Positions 1 through 5,527 of a DNA stretch of 5,527 bases are shown one piece after another (positions within the stretch are counted from its first letter, which is position 1; each line of letters opens with the position of its first letter). The position numbers and the translations under genes are program-made. The stretch is from Chitinophagales bacterium. GTDB taxonomy: Bacteria; Bacteroidota; Bacteroidia; Chitinophagales; BACL12. The notes beneath the pieces are model-generated. The model made no database searches. It was not told the DNA's origin and was given only the letters and a program-made list of their open reading frames with translations. The DNA lies in contig JACMJP010000371.1 in assembly GCA_014380545.1 (NCBI GenBank), positions 1 to 5,527 of the forward strand, given 5' to 3'.

Positions 1-280
1 AAATAACTCTATCGGAGATCAGCTTAATAAGAAAAAAAATGGGTATGATAAGACAAACAAAAGAAAGAACCATGACCAAAGCAGTTGATAAACCTTTGTT
101 CCATTTCCTTTTTTCCTGTAAATAAATATTTAAGGGACGAAAAATTACATAAATAATTATTGCACCTAATAAACCGCTCAATATCCCCACCAATCCTAAA
201 GCAATGAATATTGCTATGAAAATAATAATAATTAGGATTAAGATATTTCTTTGTTTTAATGTTGAAACGCTAAGCGGCAT
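1..280 (-). CDS. AI-2E/PerM-family membrane protein, N-terminal part (runs off left edge)
   Basis: Reading the minus strand from ATG at 278-280 gives 93 uninterrupted codons to the window edge; the C-terminal three quarters or so of a roughly 350-residue family protein lies outside. An in-frame TAA four codons upstream of the ATG fixes this start. Residues 13-46 are almost wholly hydrophobic and form a helix pair. They are followed by FRPLNIYLQEKRKWNKG (47-63), the family-typical Phe-Arg-Pro motif with a short basic linker, and then by another helix at about 64-87. This order matches the N-terminus of the AI-2E transporter/PerM (UPF0118) family of inner-membrane proteins. Members have been linked to autoinducer-2 export or Na+/H+ antiport, but for most the substrate is unknown. 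It lies downstream of yidC on the same strand, 144 bp away. A TACCTTTA at 297-304 resembles a Bacteroidota -7 element without a convincing -33 partner, so it may have its own promoter. Family call fairly firm; function not assignable. Confidence 0.8.
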   Translation of the reverse strand, partial: MPLSVSTLKQRNILILIIIIFIAIFIALGLVGILSGLLGAIIIYVIFRPLNIYLQEKRKWNKGLSTALVMVLSFVCLIIPIFFLIKLISDRVI

Positions 281-362
281 AATTGAATTTTAGTTATAAA
301 GGTAAGAATAAAATACTATGGCTAATTAAATGAGAATCTATAAATAAAAATCAGCTTATTAA

Positions 363-384
363 ATTGGGTAAAACATTCCCCAAT
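363..384 (-). terminator. Possible weak terminator hairpin after yidC
   Basis: ATTGGG at 363-368 pairs perfectly with CCCAAT at 379-384 around a 10-base loop. Read on the minus strand, the stem is followed by TTTAATAA, which is T-rich but not a clean U-tract. It sits about 40 bp past the yidC stop and before the AI-2E-type gene. It could attenuate read-through rather than end transcription fully. Confidence 0.3.
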
Positions 385-392
385 GATTTAAC

Positions 393-409
393 AGAAAAAG
401 AATTTTTCT
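393..409 (-). terminator. A/T-rich hairpin just past the yidC stop
   Basis: AGAAAAA (393-399) and TTTTTCT (403-409) form a 7-bp stem with a 3-base loop, starting 15 bases after the yidC stop codon. The stem has only one G-C pair, so it is thermodynamically weak and could arise by chance in DNA this A+T-rich. Its place directly after the gene is the only reason to suspect a 3'-end role. Confidence 0.22.
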
Positions 410-424
410 AAAATGAAGTATTGA

Positions 425-2338
425 TTATTTCTTTTTTGTTTTCTGTTGTTGACCTTTTCCCTGTTTTATTTGTTGTTGTTTCTTCATAGCTTCTTCCAAC
501 CTCGCCTGAAATCCGGATTTTTTTACCGGCTTGGCTTTATTCTCCTGGATCTTTGCATGTATCGCCTCATCATTAATAAAGAATCTTCTTATTCCCCATT
601 GTTGCGCAAAAGTCACCATGTTACTTACAAAATAATAATACGTTAATCCGGCAGGTGAACTATTTAAAAAGAAAAAGAAAAATACCGGCATCAGGTATTG
701 CATAAATTTCATTTCCTTCGGCAAATTAGCTGTCTGGGACATATTTACACGAACATACATGATTGAAGAAATTGTCATTAGCACACAGAATAAACTAATG
801 TGCGATCCAATTCCGAATGGAAGATTAATTCCCAATTTTATAAGGTCGTCATATGTAGAAAGGTCATTTGCCCATAAAAAACCCTCTTGCCTTAAATCAA
901 TTGAACCGGGAAATAAACGGAACACTGCAATTAATATAGGCATGGATAATAATGTTGGGATACATCCGCCCAGGGGATTAACTCCTGCTTTGCGAAATAA
1001 TTTTAATTGTTCCTGTCCCAATTTTGCCTGGTCATCTTTATATTTTTCTCTTATTTCAGCTACTTCAGGATTTAACACCCGCATTTTCGCCATAGATAAA
1101 TAGGAACGATAAGTAAGCGGTGTAAGCGCTAATTTAATTATCAGGGTTAATAATAAAATTACAAGTCCGTAATTCGTAACAAAATTTCCGAGCCAGTGAA
1201 ATACCGGAACAATTACCCATTGATTTAGCCATCTTATCATTCCTGTTCCCATTGGTACAATATCTTCCAAACCAATATCCAGTTTTTTTAAAGCTGCATA
1301 TTCATTTGGTGCAAAATAATATTGCATGGGAAAAGAAAAATCTTTTTGATTGCTGTAAGGAATGTATAGTTCAGTATTACACAGTTTAACAAATGAGGAA
1401 GTATCTTCTGAATAAATATTAATATATCCCTGGTTGTCAAATTCATTTTTTGCAATAAGCGTTGCATTAAAAAATTGCTGCTGGCAGCTTACCCATTTTA
1501 TTTTACTGTCGAAATCAATTTTACCATTTGAGCTCTTATAATCCATATCGCCATTAGCATAGCTGAAATATAATTTTGAATACTGGCGTTCATAATCAAT
1601 ATTTTTTTCCTGCTCCTGCATTTCATTTTGCCAGTTGAGAATTAATAGCGGAAGTTGTGCAGGAATTACTTCATTAAAACCTGTAAGCTGTAAATTGTAA
1701 TCCAACAAATAAGATGTATCTGTAAATGCATACACCTGGTCAAAATATTTTCCTTCACCGCCCGGTAAGCGAAAAGTTATTTTTTTACCTGATGGATCTA
1801 TGATCGGTTGAAAGTACAAACTATCTGTGCTGATAAGTTTATCCGTATTAAAATAAAATGTATAGCCGAATTTGTTATTTTCACTATTGATAAGATCAAG
1901 CGGGCCGCCCCTGTAATCTTTATATTTTTTTAACTCAACAGTTTTAATTCTTCCTCCCCTGTTTGTAAAAATAATTTTCAGGACATCATTTTCAAGAGTA
2001 AAAAATTCTTCTGTTTTCTGTACAGCATCTGCAAAAGGACCGAGAATTTGTTTTTGTTTTAGGGCTCTGAGTGAATCTTCCAGTATCGTAATTTGAGCAG
2101 CGTTTTTGTTTTGTGCAATCAGCGAATCAATAGATTGAGGGAATTTTGCTGCTTCTTCCTGTAGTTGTTTAGCATGTTTCAGGCTATCCGCAATTTCTGC
2201 CTGACGCACCTGTTTTATAGAATCCTGCCGCATGCCTTCTGCTATCTGCGCCTTTTGTGAATAATTACTCTGCACTAAGAGATAACCCACAAATAAAATT
2301 CCGATTAAAATAAAACCTATAACTGACCTGCGATCCAT
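425..2338 (-). CDS. yidC: Membrane protein insertase YidC (Oxa1 family)
   Basis: This 637-residue protein is a full-length Gram-negative-type YidC, which inserts inner-membrane proteins alone or with SecYEG and helps them fold. TM1 is at about 6-22. A charged, coiled-coil-like stretch (27-98) leads into the large periplasmic beta domain (about 110-350). The conserved insertase core follows: TM2 at about 385-405, the cytoplasmic hairpin with SYLSMAKMRVLNPEV (412-426), TM3 within GVNPLGGCIPTLLSMPI (452-468), TM4 at about 513-530 and TM5 at about 547-575 with NSSPAGLTYYY (559-569). Lys402 occupies the place of the hydrophilic-groove Arg (R366 in E. coli). The tail (600-637) is rich in Lys and Gln and ends in KKK; such basic tails can contact ribosomes (inference). 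The ATG at 2336-2338 begins MDRRSVIGF directly before TM1 and lies about 40 bases downstream of a strong Bacteroidota promoter. Family identity is near certain. Confidence 0.97.
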   Translation of the reverse strand: MDRRSVIGFILIGILFVGYLLVQSNYSQKAQIAEGMRQDSIKQVRQAEIADSLKHAKQLQEEAAKFPQSIDSLIAQNKNAAQITILEDSLRALKQKQILGPFADAVQKTEEFFTLENDVLKIIFTNRGGRIKTVELKKYKDYRGGPLDLINSENNKFGYTFYFNTDKLISTDSLYFQPIIDPSGKKITFRLPGGEGKYFDQVYAFTDTSYLLDYNLQLTGFNEVIPAQLPLLILNWQNEMQEQEKNIDYERQYSKLYFSYANGDMDYKSSNGKIDFDSKIKWVSCQQQFFNATLIAKNEFDNQGYINIYSEDTSSFVKLCNTELYIPYSNQKDFSFPMQYYFAPNEYAALKKLDIGLEDIVPMGTGMIRWLNQWVIVPVFHWLGNFVTNYGLVILLLTLIIKLALTPLTYRSYLSMAKMRVLNPEVAEIREKYKDDQAKLGQEQLKLFRKAGVNPLGGCIPTLLSMPILIAVFRLFPGSIDLRQEGFLWANDLSTYDDLIKLGINLPFGIGSHISLFCVLMTISSIMYVRVNMSQTANLPKEMKFMQYLMPVFFFFFLNSSPAGLTYYYFVSNMVTFAQQWGIRRFFINDEAIHAKIQENKAKPVKKSGFQARLEEAMKKQQQIKQGKGQQQKTKKK

Positions 2339-2381
2339 CTGTACCTGATTTTTCCAACTGCCTTTTTGTTTGCAGCGGCGG

Positions 2382-2412
2382 CAAAATTACGTTTGAAAGG
2401 TTAGAACCCAAA
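2382..2412 (-). promoter_or_regulatory. Bacteroidota-type promoter of yidC
   Basis: On the minus strand, TTTG (complement of 2409-2412) is followed after exactly 19 bases by TAATTTTG (complement of 2382-2389). This matches the Bacteroidota housekeeping consensus TTTG-N19/20-TAnnTTTG at every defined position. The start of transcription would fall near 2375, leaving a leader of roughly 35-40 bases before the yidC ATG. That leader contains no clear Shine-Dalgarno sequence, which is normal for the phylum. Confidence 0.7.
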
Positions 2413-2432
2413 ACGTTTTTGCAAAATGAGTT

Positions 2433-2459
2433 TGCTTAACTGACGGAATGCTTAACTGA
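2433..2459. repeat. 11-bp direct repeat in the yidC/dinB-like divergent spacer
   Basis: TGCTTAACTGA occurs at 2433-2443 and again, identically, at 2449-2459, a 16-base period with a 5-base spacer. It lies upstream of the yidC -33 element and about 65-90 bases upstream of the DinB-type gene, a position suitable for a regulator binding site serving one or both genes. No regulator is encoded nearby, and no known operator consensus was recognised. A chance duplication or replication slippage is the alternative. Confidence 0.45.
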
Positions 2460-2524
2460 AATATTTTGAGCAAAAAGAAAAAAATAAAGAGGGTTGTTCA
2501 TTTTTTTCCGAATTTTACGACGTT

Positions 2525-2992
2525 ATGAAAACCATTGCCGCAGAATTAAAAAAAATAGTTGATCAATACACTGAAAATTTTTCAGCAATCAGTGTCGGGG
2601 AATTCTCTCATAAACCCGTGCCGAAAAAATGGAGCAGGAAAGAAGTGCTCGGGCATTTAATAGATTCAGCTCATAATAATTACCGCAGATTTATTGCGGG
2701 ACAAAGTGAAGAGTTTCCCCATATAGTTTATGACCAGGATTTTTGGGTTTCATCAAATGATTATCAAAATATGGAAATAAATGAGATTATTTTTTTATGG
2801 AAGCTCATGAATGAAAGAATTTATATTGTGCTGAAAAGAATGAGCACTGATAATTATGATAAGTTAGTGGATACCGGAAAAGAAATTGTTTCCTATAAAA
2901 CAATAAGATGGCTGGCGGAAGACTATATTAAACATTTAAAGCATCATATCAACCAAATTATTACAGGTTCATTTGATATTGTTTATCCATAA
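2525..2992 (+). CDS. DinB-superfamily (DinB_2/YfiT-like) putative metal-dependent protein
   Basis: This 155-residue protein has the length and four-helix layout of the DinB/YfiT superfamily, small soluble proteins with a three-histidine metal site. The N-terminal part has the typical KPVPKKWSRKEVLGHLIDSAHNN (30-52), where W36-S37 and the GHLxDS motif are characteristic. His44 is the likely first metal ligand. The C-terminal helix reads YIKHLKHHINQI (134-145), giving His137 and His141 in the HxxxH spacing expected for the other two. Relatives include bacillithiol or mycothiol S-transferases and many uncharacterised proteins; it is unrelated to DNA polymerase IV, also called DinB. The ATG at 2525 is preceded by an A/T-rich leader with no Shine-Dalgarno. 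It is divergent from yidC and followed, 80 bp on, by a same-strand operon; co-transcription is possible but not shown. The substrate is unknown, and a thiol-transferase role is only a family-level possibility. Confidence 0.85.
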   Translation: MKTIAAELKKIVDQYTENFSAISVGEFSHKPVPKKWSRKEVLGHLIDSAHNNYRRFIAGQSEEFPHIVYDQDFWVSSNDYQNMEINEIIFLWKLMNERIYIVLKRMSTDNYDKLVDTGKEIVSYKTIRWLAEDYIKHLKHHINQIITGSFDIVYP

Positions 2993-3009
2993 AGTGTAAA
3001 ACTTTCTTT

Positions 3010-3033
3010 AATAAATTTTCGAAAATATTTATT
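3010..3033. repeat. A/T-rich imperfect palindrome between the DinB-type gene and the first AhpD-like gene
   Basis: AATAAAT (3010-3016) mirrors ATTTATT (3027-3033) around a centre containing the palindrome TTTCGAAA (3017-3024), with a two-base asymmetry. It could be a weak terminator for the upstream gene or an operator for the downstream one. There is no U-tract after it, so a terminator reading is weak. Confidence 0.3.
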
Positions 3034-3048
3034 GTGTACCTGTCGGGG

Positions 3049-3056
3049 TATCTTTA
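3049..3056 (+). promoter_or_regulatory. Candidate -7 element of the three-gene operon
   Basis: TATCTTTA differs from the Bacteroidota -7 consensus TAnnTTTG only at the last base and ends 16 bases before the ATG at 3073. No TTTG is present 19-20 bases upstream, so this is a half-match only. If real, transcription would begin near 3063, giving a very short leader and leaving the GTG at 3034 outside the mRNA. Confidence 0.25.
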
Positions 3057-3072
3057 TTTTCAATACAACATT

Positions 3073-3633
3073 ATGCCCTACATTCCATTAGAAGATCATT
3101 TGCCCGGCATAACGGGTTTACTTGAATATAGTCAGGAAACTGCAAAACCTATTCGTGAATTGACACAAGTTTTATTACGGGGTGAATCAACACTCACCAT
3201 TGCGGAAAGAGAATTAATTGCAACAATTGTTTCCTATAAAAATAAATGTACTTTTTGTATGACTGCGCATACTGCTGCTGCAGATATTTTTTTAGGTGAG
3301 CATGATACAAGCGAAAAAATAAAGCAGGATATCCAAACAGCACCGGTAAGTGAAAAAATGAAAACGTTACTCACCATTGCAGCTATGGTGCAGGAAAGTG
3401 GAAGGAATGTTACGCAGGAAGCAATTGATGCAGCAAAACAACAAGGCGCAACAGATCTTGAAATTCATGATACAGTTTTAATTGCTGCATTATTTTGTTT
3501 GTATAACCGCTATGTGGACGGACTTGCAACAGTTACTCCATCAGATCCTAAATTTTATGAAGGTCTTGCAGAACGATTAAAAAATAACGGGTATAATCGT
3601 TTAGCACACGGCTATGATCATTTGAAAAAGTAA
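3073..3633 (+). CDS. AhpD-like CMD-family protein (peroxidase-related), copy 1
   Basis: This 186-residue protein has the alkylhydroperoxidase AhpD core of the carboxymuconolactone decarboxylase superfamily. Glu47, Cys59, Cys62 and His66 reproduce the spacing of the AhpD catalytic set E-x11-C-x2-C-x3-H (E118, C130, C133, H137 in the mycobacterial enzyme), so thiol-disulfide or peroxidase chemistry is likely. The residue corresponding to AhpD His132 is Phe61. A second conserved block, GATDLEIHDTVLIAALF (125-141) with NRYVDG (145-150), is shared with the other copy in this operon. An in-frame GTG at 3034 would add 13 residues, but the ATG at 3073 makes the N-terminus (MPYIPLE) align residue for residue with the other copy (MAYINLE), so I chose ATG. 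The protein is soluble, with no signal peptide. The transporter gene follows after 17 bp. No AhpC, AhpE or lipoamide dehydrogenase partner is in view. The physiological substrate is unknown; a decarboxylase role is unlikely given the CxxC motif. Confidence 0.85.
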   Translation: MPYIPLEDHLPGITGLLEYSQETAKPIRELTQVLLRGESTLTIAERELIATIVSYKNKCTFCMTAHTAAADIFLGEHDTSEKIKQDIQTAPVSEKMKTLLTIAAMVQESGRNVTQEAIDAAKQQGATDLEIHDTVLIAALFCLYNRYVDGLATVTPSDPKFYEGLAERLKNNGYNRLAHGYDHLKK

Positions 3634-3650
3634 TTCAATAAAAATCATTA

Positions 3651-4898
3651 GTGGAAACCATCACAACAACAGGAAATAATAAACAATTTTCTTCATCGTA
3701 TTTATATATTGTATTTGCAATTTGTTTTACAGGTGGTGTATTTGGGGGTGTAACTTCCGCTTTGATGTCTTCTTATTTACCAGTGGCGGTAAAAGATCTT
3801 TTAGGAAATTCAGCGCAGGAAAATATTGATCATGTGAGTGCTATAATTAATTCCATGTATTTATTCGGAATGTTATTCGGTGGATTATTACTTGGTATAT
3901 TTGGCGACAGGGCCGGAAGAAAAGTATCTGTGCTGATATCAATTGCCTTTATCGGATTATTTACTTTACTTACTGCATTTGCAAATGACTGGTGGATGGT
4001 TGTTGCCTGCAGGTTTTTTTCAGGATTTGGAGTTGGAGGAATTTTAGTTACCTCAACAATATTAATTGCAGAAGAATGGACTGAAAAAAACAGGAATATT
4101 GCCTTGGGTATTTTATCTATTACAATTCCTGTAGGAATTTTCTCAGCGGGAATTATTACTTATTTTTTTGAAGACTGGCGCAAAGGTTTTTTAATTGGTA
4201 TTGTTCCATTATTGCTTTCAATCATTGCACAATTTACAATTCGTGAGTCCGAAAAATGGAAGCAGAACAGATCAGAAAGAAAAACAATTGCTGAAAATAA
4301 AATTTCAATTTTTAATAAGACAACTCTTTACGATCTTATTATCGGGTGTGTTATTTACGGCACCATGCTCATAGGTTTATGGGCGATCTTTTCATGGCTG
4401 CCAACATGGGTGCAAACAATTGTTACAAATTCTGACGGACAAAAAGAAAGGGGCATCAGCATGATGTTGTTTGCAATTGGCGGATTAAGCGGCGGCTTCA
4501 TTTCAGGATGGGTGAGTAATTATCTCGGCATGAAAAAAACAATGATCCTGTGTTTTGCTGCAACATTTATCATGAGCTTTATTTTATTTAAACTCAATAC
4601 AACACTTTCTGTTTTCAGTTATTTGGAAATGGCTGTTATCGCAATTTTTTTCGGCATAAGCCAGGGCGCATTAAATGTTTATATCCCTGAATTATTTCCT
4701 ACTTCTATCCGCTCATCAGCAACGGGATTTTGTTTTAACATCGGAAGAGTATTTACAGCATCCGTTGTATTTTTTGTAGGATGGCTTGTAAATGTTCTGG
4801 GAGGATACGGCAATGCTTTATTTATTTTTTCATTTATATTTTTAATTGGTTTAATAACAACATTTTTTGCAAGGGAAAAAGATCTTATTCAACAATAA
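3651..4898 (+). CDS. MFS transporter, organic/aromatic acid:H+ symporter-like
   Basis: This 415-residue protein has 12 predicted helices (about 17-40, 64-84, 93-111, 115-140, 150-172, 178-196, 228-250, 268-288, 295-313, 325-345, 355-383, 387-407) with a charged central loop at 197-226, the standard MFS plan. Motif A is intact after TM2: GIFGDRAGRK (82-91). RFFSGFGVGGILV (121-133) in TM4 and PELFPTSIRSSATGFCFNIGR (346-366) near TM10-11 are hallmarks of the sugar-porter/aromatic-acid-symporter branch, as in AAHS, MhpT or NiaP-like metabolite:H+ symporters. It most likely moves a small organic anion across the inner membrane by proton coupling. Start is GTG at 3651: an in-frame TAA lies at 3639-3641, and the next ATG (residue 39) would remove TM1. 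It sits between two paralogous AhpD-like genes, 17 bp after one and 10 bp before the other, so it is almost certainly co-transcribed. Substrate and direction cannot be read from sequence. Confidence 0.9.
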   Translation: METITTTGNNKQFSSSYLYIVFAICFTGGVFGGVTSALMSSYLPVAVKDLLGNSAQENIDHVSAIINSMYLFGMLFGGLLLGIFGDRAGRKVSVLISIAFIGLFTLLTAFANDWWMVVACRFFSGFGVGGILVTSTILIAEEWTEKNRNIALGILSITIPVGIFSAGIITYFFEDWRKGFLIGIVPLLLSIIAQFTIRESEKWKQNRSERKTIAENKISIFNKTTLYDLIIGCVIYGTMLIGLWAIFSWLPTWVQTIVTNSDGQKERGISMMLFAIGGLSGGFISGWVSNYLGMKKTMILCFAATFIMSFILFKLNTTLSVFSYLEMAVIAIFFGISQGALNVYIPELFPTSIRSSATGFCFNIGRVFTASVVFFVGWLVNVLGGYGNALFIFSFIFLIGLITTFFAREKDLIQQ

Positions 4899-4908
4899 AT
4901 AAAATTTT

Positions 4909-5457
4909 ATGGCTTATATAAATTTAGAAGAAGGATTATATGGCATCAGGGGGCCGATGGCTTTCAGACCTGAAACTGCAAAACCCATTAATGAACTTGC
5001 GGAAATATTATTGCGCAATGACAACACATTAAGCCGGGGAGAACGGGAATTAATTGCAACCTATGTTTCTTATTTGAACGACTGTTTCTTTTGCCAGAAT
5101 GCACATGGCGCACTTGCGCAACATTATATGCAATGTGATGTGCAATTTCTTGACAGTATTAAATTAGATTTTAATGCAATGGATATTTCTGATAAATTAA
5201 AATCGTTGCTTGCAATTGCAGGAAGTGTGCAGAAAGGCGGAAAATATGTTACGCCTGAACAAATAACACATGCAAGAGAACTTGGTGCTACAGATAAAGA
5301 AATTCATGATACTGTTTTAATTGCTGCTTTATTTTGTATGTGCAACCGGTATGTGGACGGATTAAATACTCCTGCAAATCCTGACAGGCAATATTATATT
5401 AACCGTGGTAAGATGCGGGCGGAAGAAGGGTATATTGATTTTGATCTGTATAAATAA
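4909..5457 (+). CDS. AhpD-like CMD-family protein (peroxidase-related), copy 2
   Basis: This 182-residue paralogue of the protein encoded at 3073-3633 aligns with it without gaps over the first 66 residues; by hand count 38 of 66 are identical. The catalytic set falls at the same numbers: Glu47, Cys59, Cys62, His66, again with Phe61 where AhpD has His132. The second conserved block, GATDKEIHDTVLIAALF (126-142) and NRYVDG (146-151), is also kept. It differs from copy 1 in having additional cysteines at 76 and 145, the latter making a Cys143-Met-Cys145 pair, and in a shorter tail ending in FDLYK. The two could form a heteromer or act on related substrates. CMD-family proteins are commonly oligomeric, so a mixed oligomer is a reasonable inference but not shown. 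The ATG at 4909 follows the transporter stop by 10 bp in an A/T-rich context without Shine-Dalgarno, so it is probably the last gene of the operon. Substrate unknown. Confidence 0.86.
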   Translation: MAYINLEEGLYGIRGPMAFRPETAKPINELAEILLRNDNTLSRGERELIATYVSYLNDCFFCQNAHGALAQHYMQCDVQFLDSIKLDFNAMDISDKLKSLLAIAGSVQKGGKYVTPEQITHARELGATDKEIHDTVLIAALFCMCNRYVDGLNTPANPDRQYYINRGKMRAEEGYIDFDLYK

Positions 5458-5527
5458 ATCCTGAGCGCTACTAAGAAATATCAGGGCAAATATTCTCAAC
5501 TCACTAACTTAGTAACTCCAAATCATT
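5458..5527. other. 3' flank of the operon, no gene seen
   Basis: These 70 bases hold no recognisable gene on either strand. TACTAAG (5469-5475) and CTTAGTA (5508-5514) are perfect inverted repeats, but 32 bases separate them. ACTAACTTAGT (5503-5513) is itself a short palindrome. Neither is followed by a T-tract, so no terminator can be called and the operon might continue past the edge. Confidence 0.3.

Noticed and set aside
19..358. ATCAGCTTA occurring at 19-27 and 350-358
   Set aside because: A single 9-base match between coding and spacer DNA in an A+T-rich window is expected by chance, and no further similarity flanks it.
446..646. A 66-codon open frame on the plus strand
   Set aside because: It lies wholly antisense to the C-terminal part of yidC, has no recognisable domain, and its sequence is explained by the reverse complement of conserved YidC codons.
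759..1103. A 114-codon open frame on the plus strand
   Set aside because: It is antisense to the conserved insertase core of yidC, resembles no family, and has no promoter or independent support.
2525..2992. SOS DNA polymerase IV or a DNA-damage operon, suggested by the name DinB
   Set aside because: The protein is a 155-residue helical metal-site protein unrelated to Y-family polymerases, and no LexA box was recognised upstream.
3073..3633. True gamma-carboxymuconolactone decarboxylase (PcaC) of the protocatechuate pathway
   Set aside because: The CxxC-x3-H active site with the Glu 12 residues upstream is the AhpD type. The protein is longer than PcaC, and no other protocatechuate pathway gene is present.
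3073..5457. Composite mobile element bounded by the two similar AhpD-like genes
   Set aside because: The similar segments are intact genes with diverged sequence rather than terminal repeats. There is no transposase, target-site duplication or shift in base composition.

Overview
This A+T-rich window most likely comes from a member of the Bacteroidota, perhaps near Chitinophagales or Sphingobacteriales (order is a guess). Three things point there. The YidC is long, with a large periplasmic domain, Lys at the conserved basic position of its insertase core and a very basic tail. A TTTG-N19-TAnnTTTG promoter lies upstream of yidC. Translation starts lack Shine-Dalgarno sequences. No tRNA, rRNA, CRISPR array, insertion sequence or integrase was seen.

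Layout. Positions 1-280 (minus) hold the N-terminal 93 codons of an AI-2E/PerM-family membrane protein that runs off the left edge. Positions 281-424 are a gene-free spacer with two weak hairpins. Positions 425-2338 (minus) encode YidC. The divergent spacer 2339-2524 carries the yidC promoter and an 11-bp direct repeat. Positions 2525-2992 (plus) encode a DinB-superfamily protein. Positions 3073-5457 (plus) form a compact three-gene unit: an AhpD-like carboxymuconolactone-decarboxylase-family (CMD) protein, a 12-helix MFS transporter of the organic/aromatic acid:H+ symporter type, and a second AhpD-like protein paralogous to the first. The last 70 bases hold no recognisable gene.

How the genes fit together. 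YidC and the AI-2E-type protein are envelope functions on the minus strand and may share a transcript. The plus-strand unit has gaps of only 17 and 10 bp, so its products are probably made together. A plausible reading is import or export of a small organic compound by the MFS protein, with two thiol-redox (CxxC) enzymes acting on that compound or on peroxides linked to it. The substrate cannot be read from the sequence. This paralogue-transporter-paralogue arrangement is the most unusual thing here. I did not find clear evidence of a new defence or mobile system.
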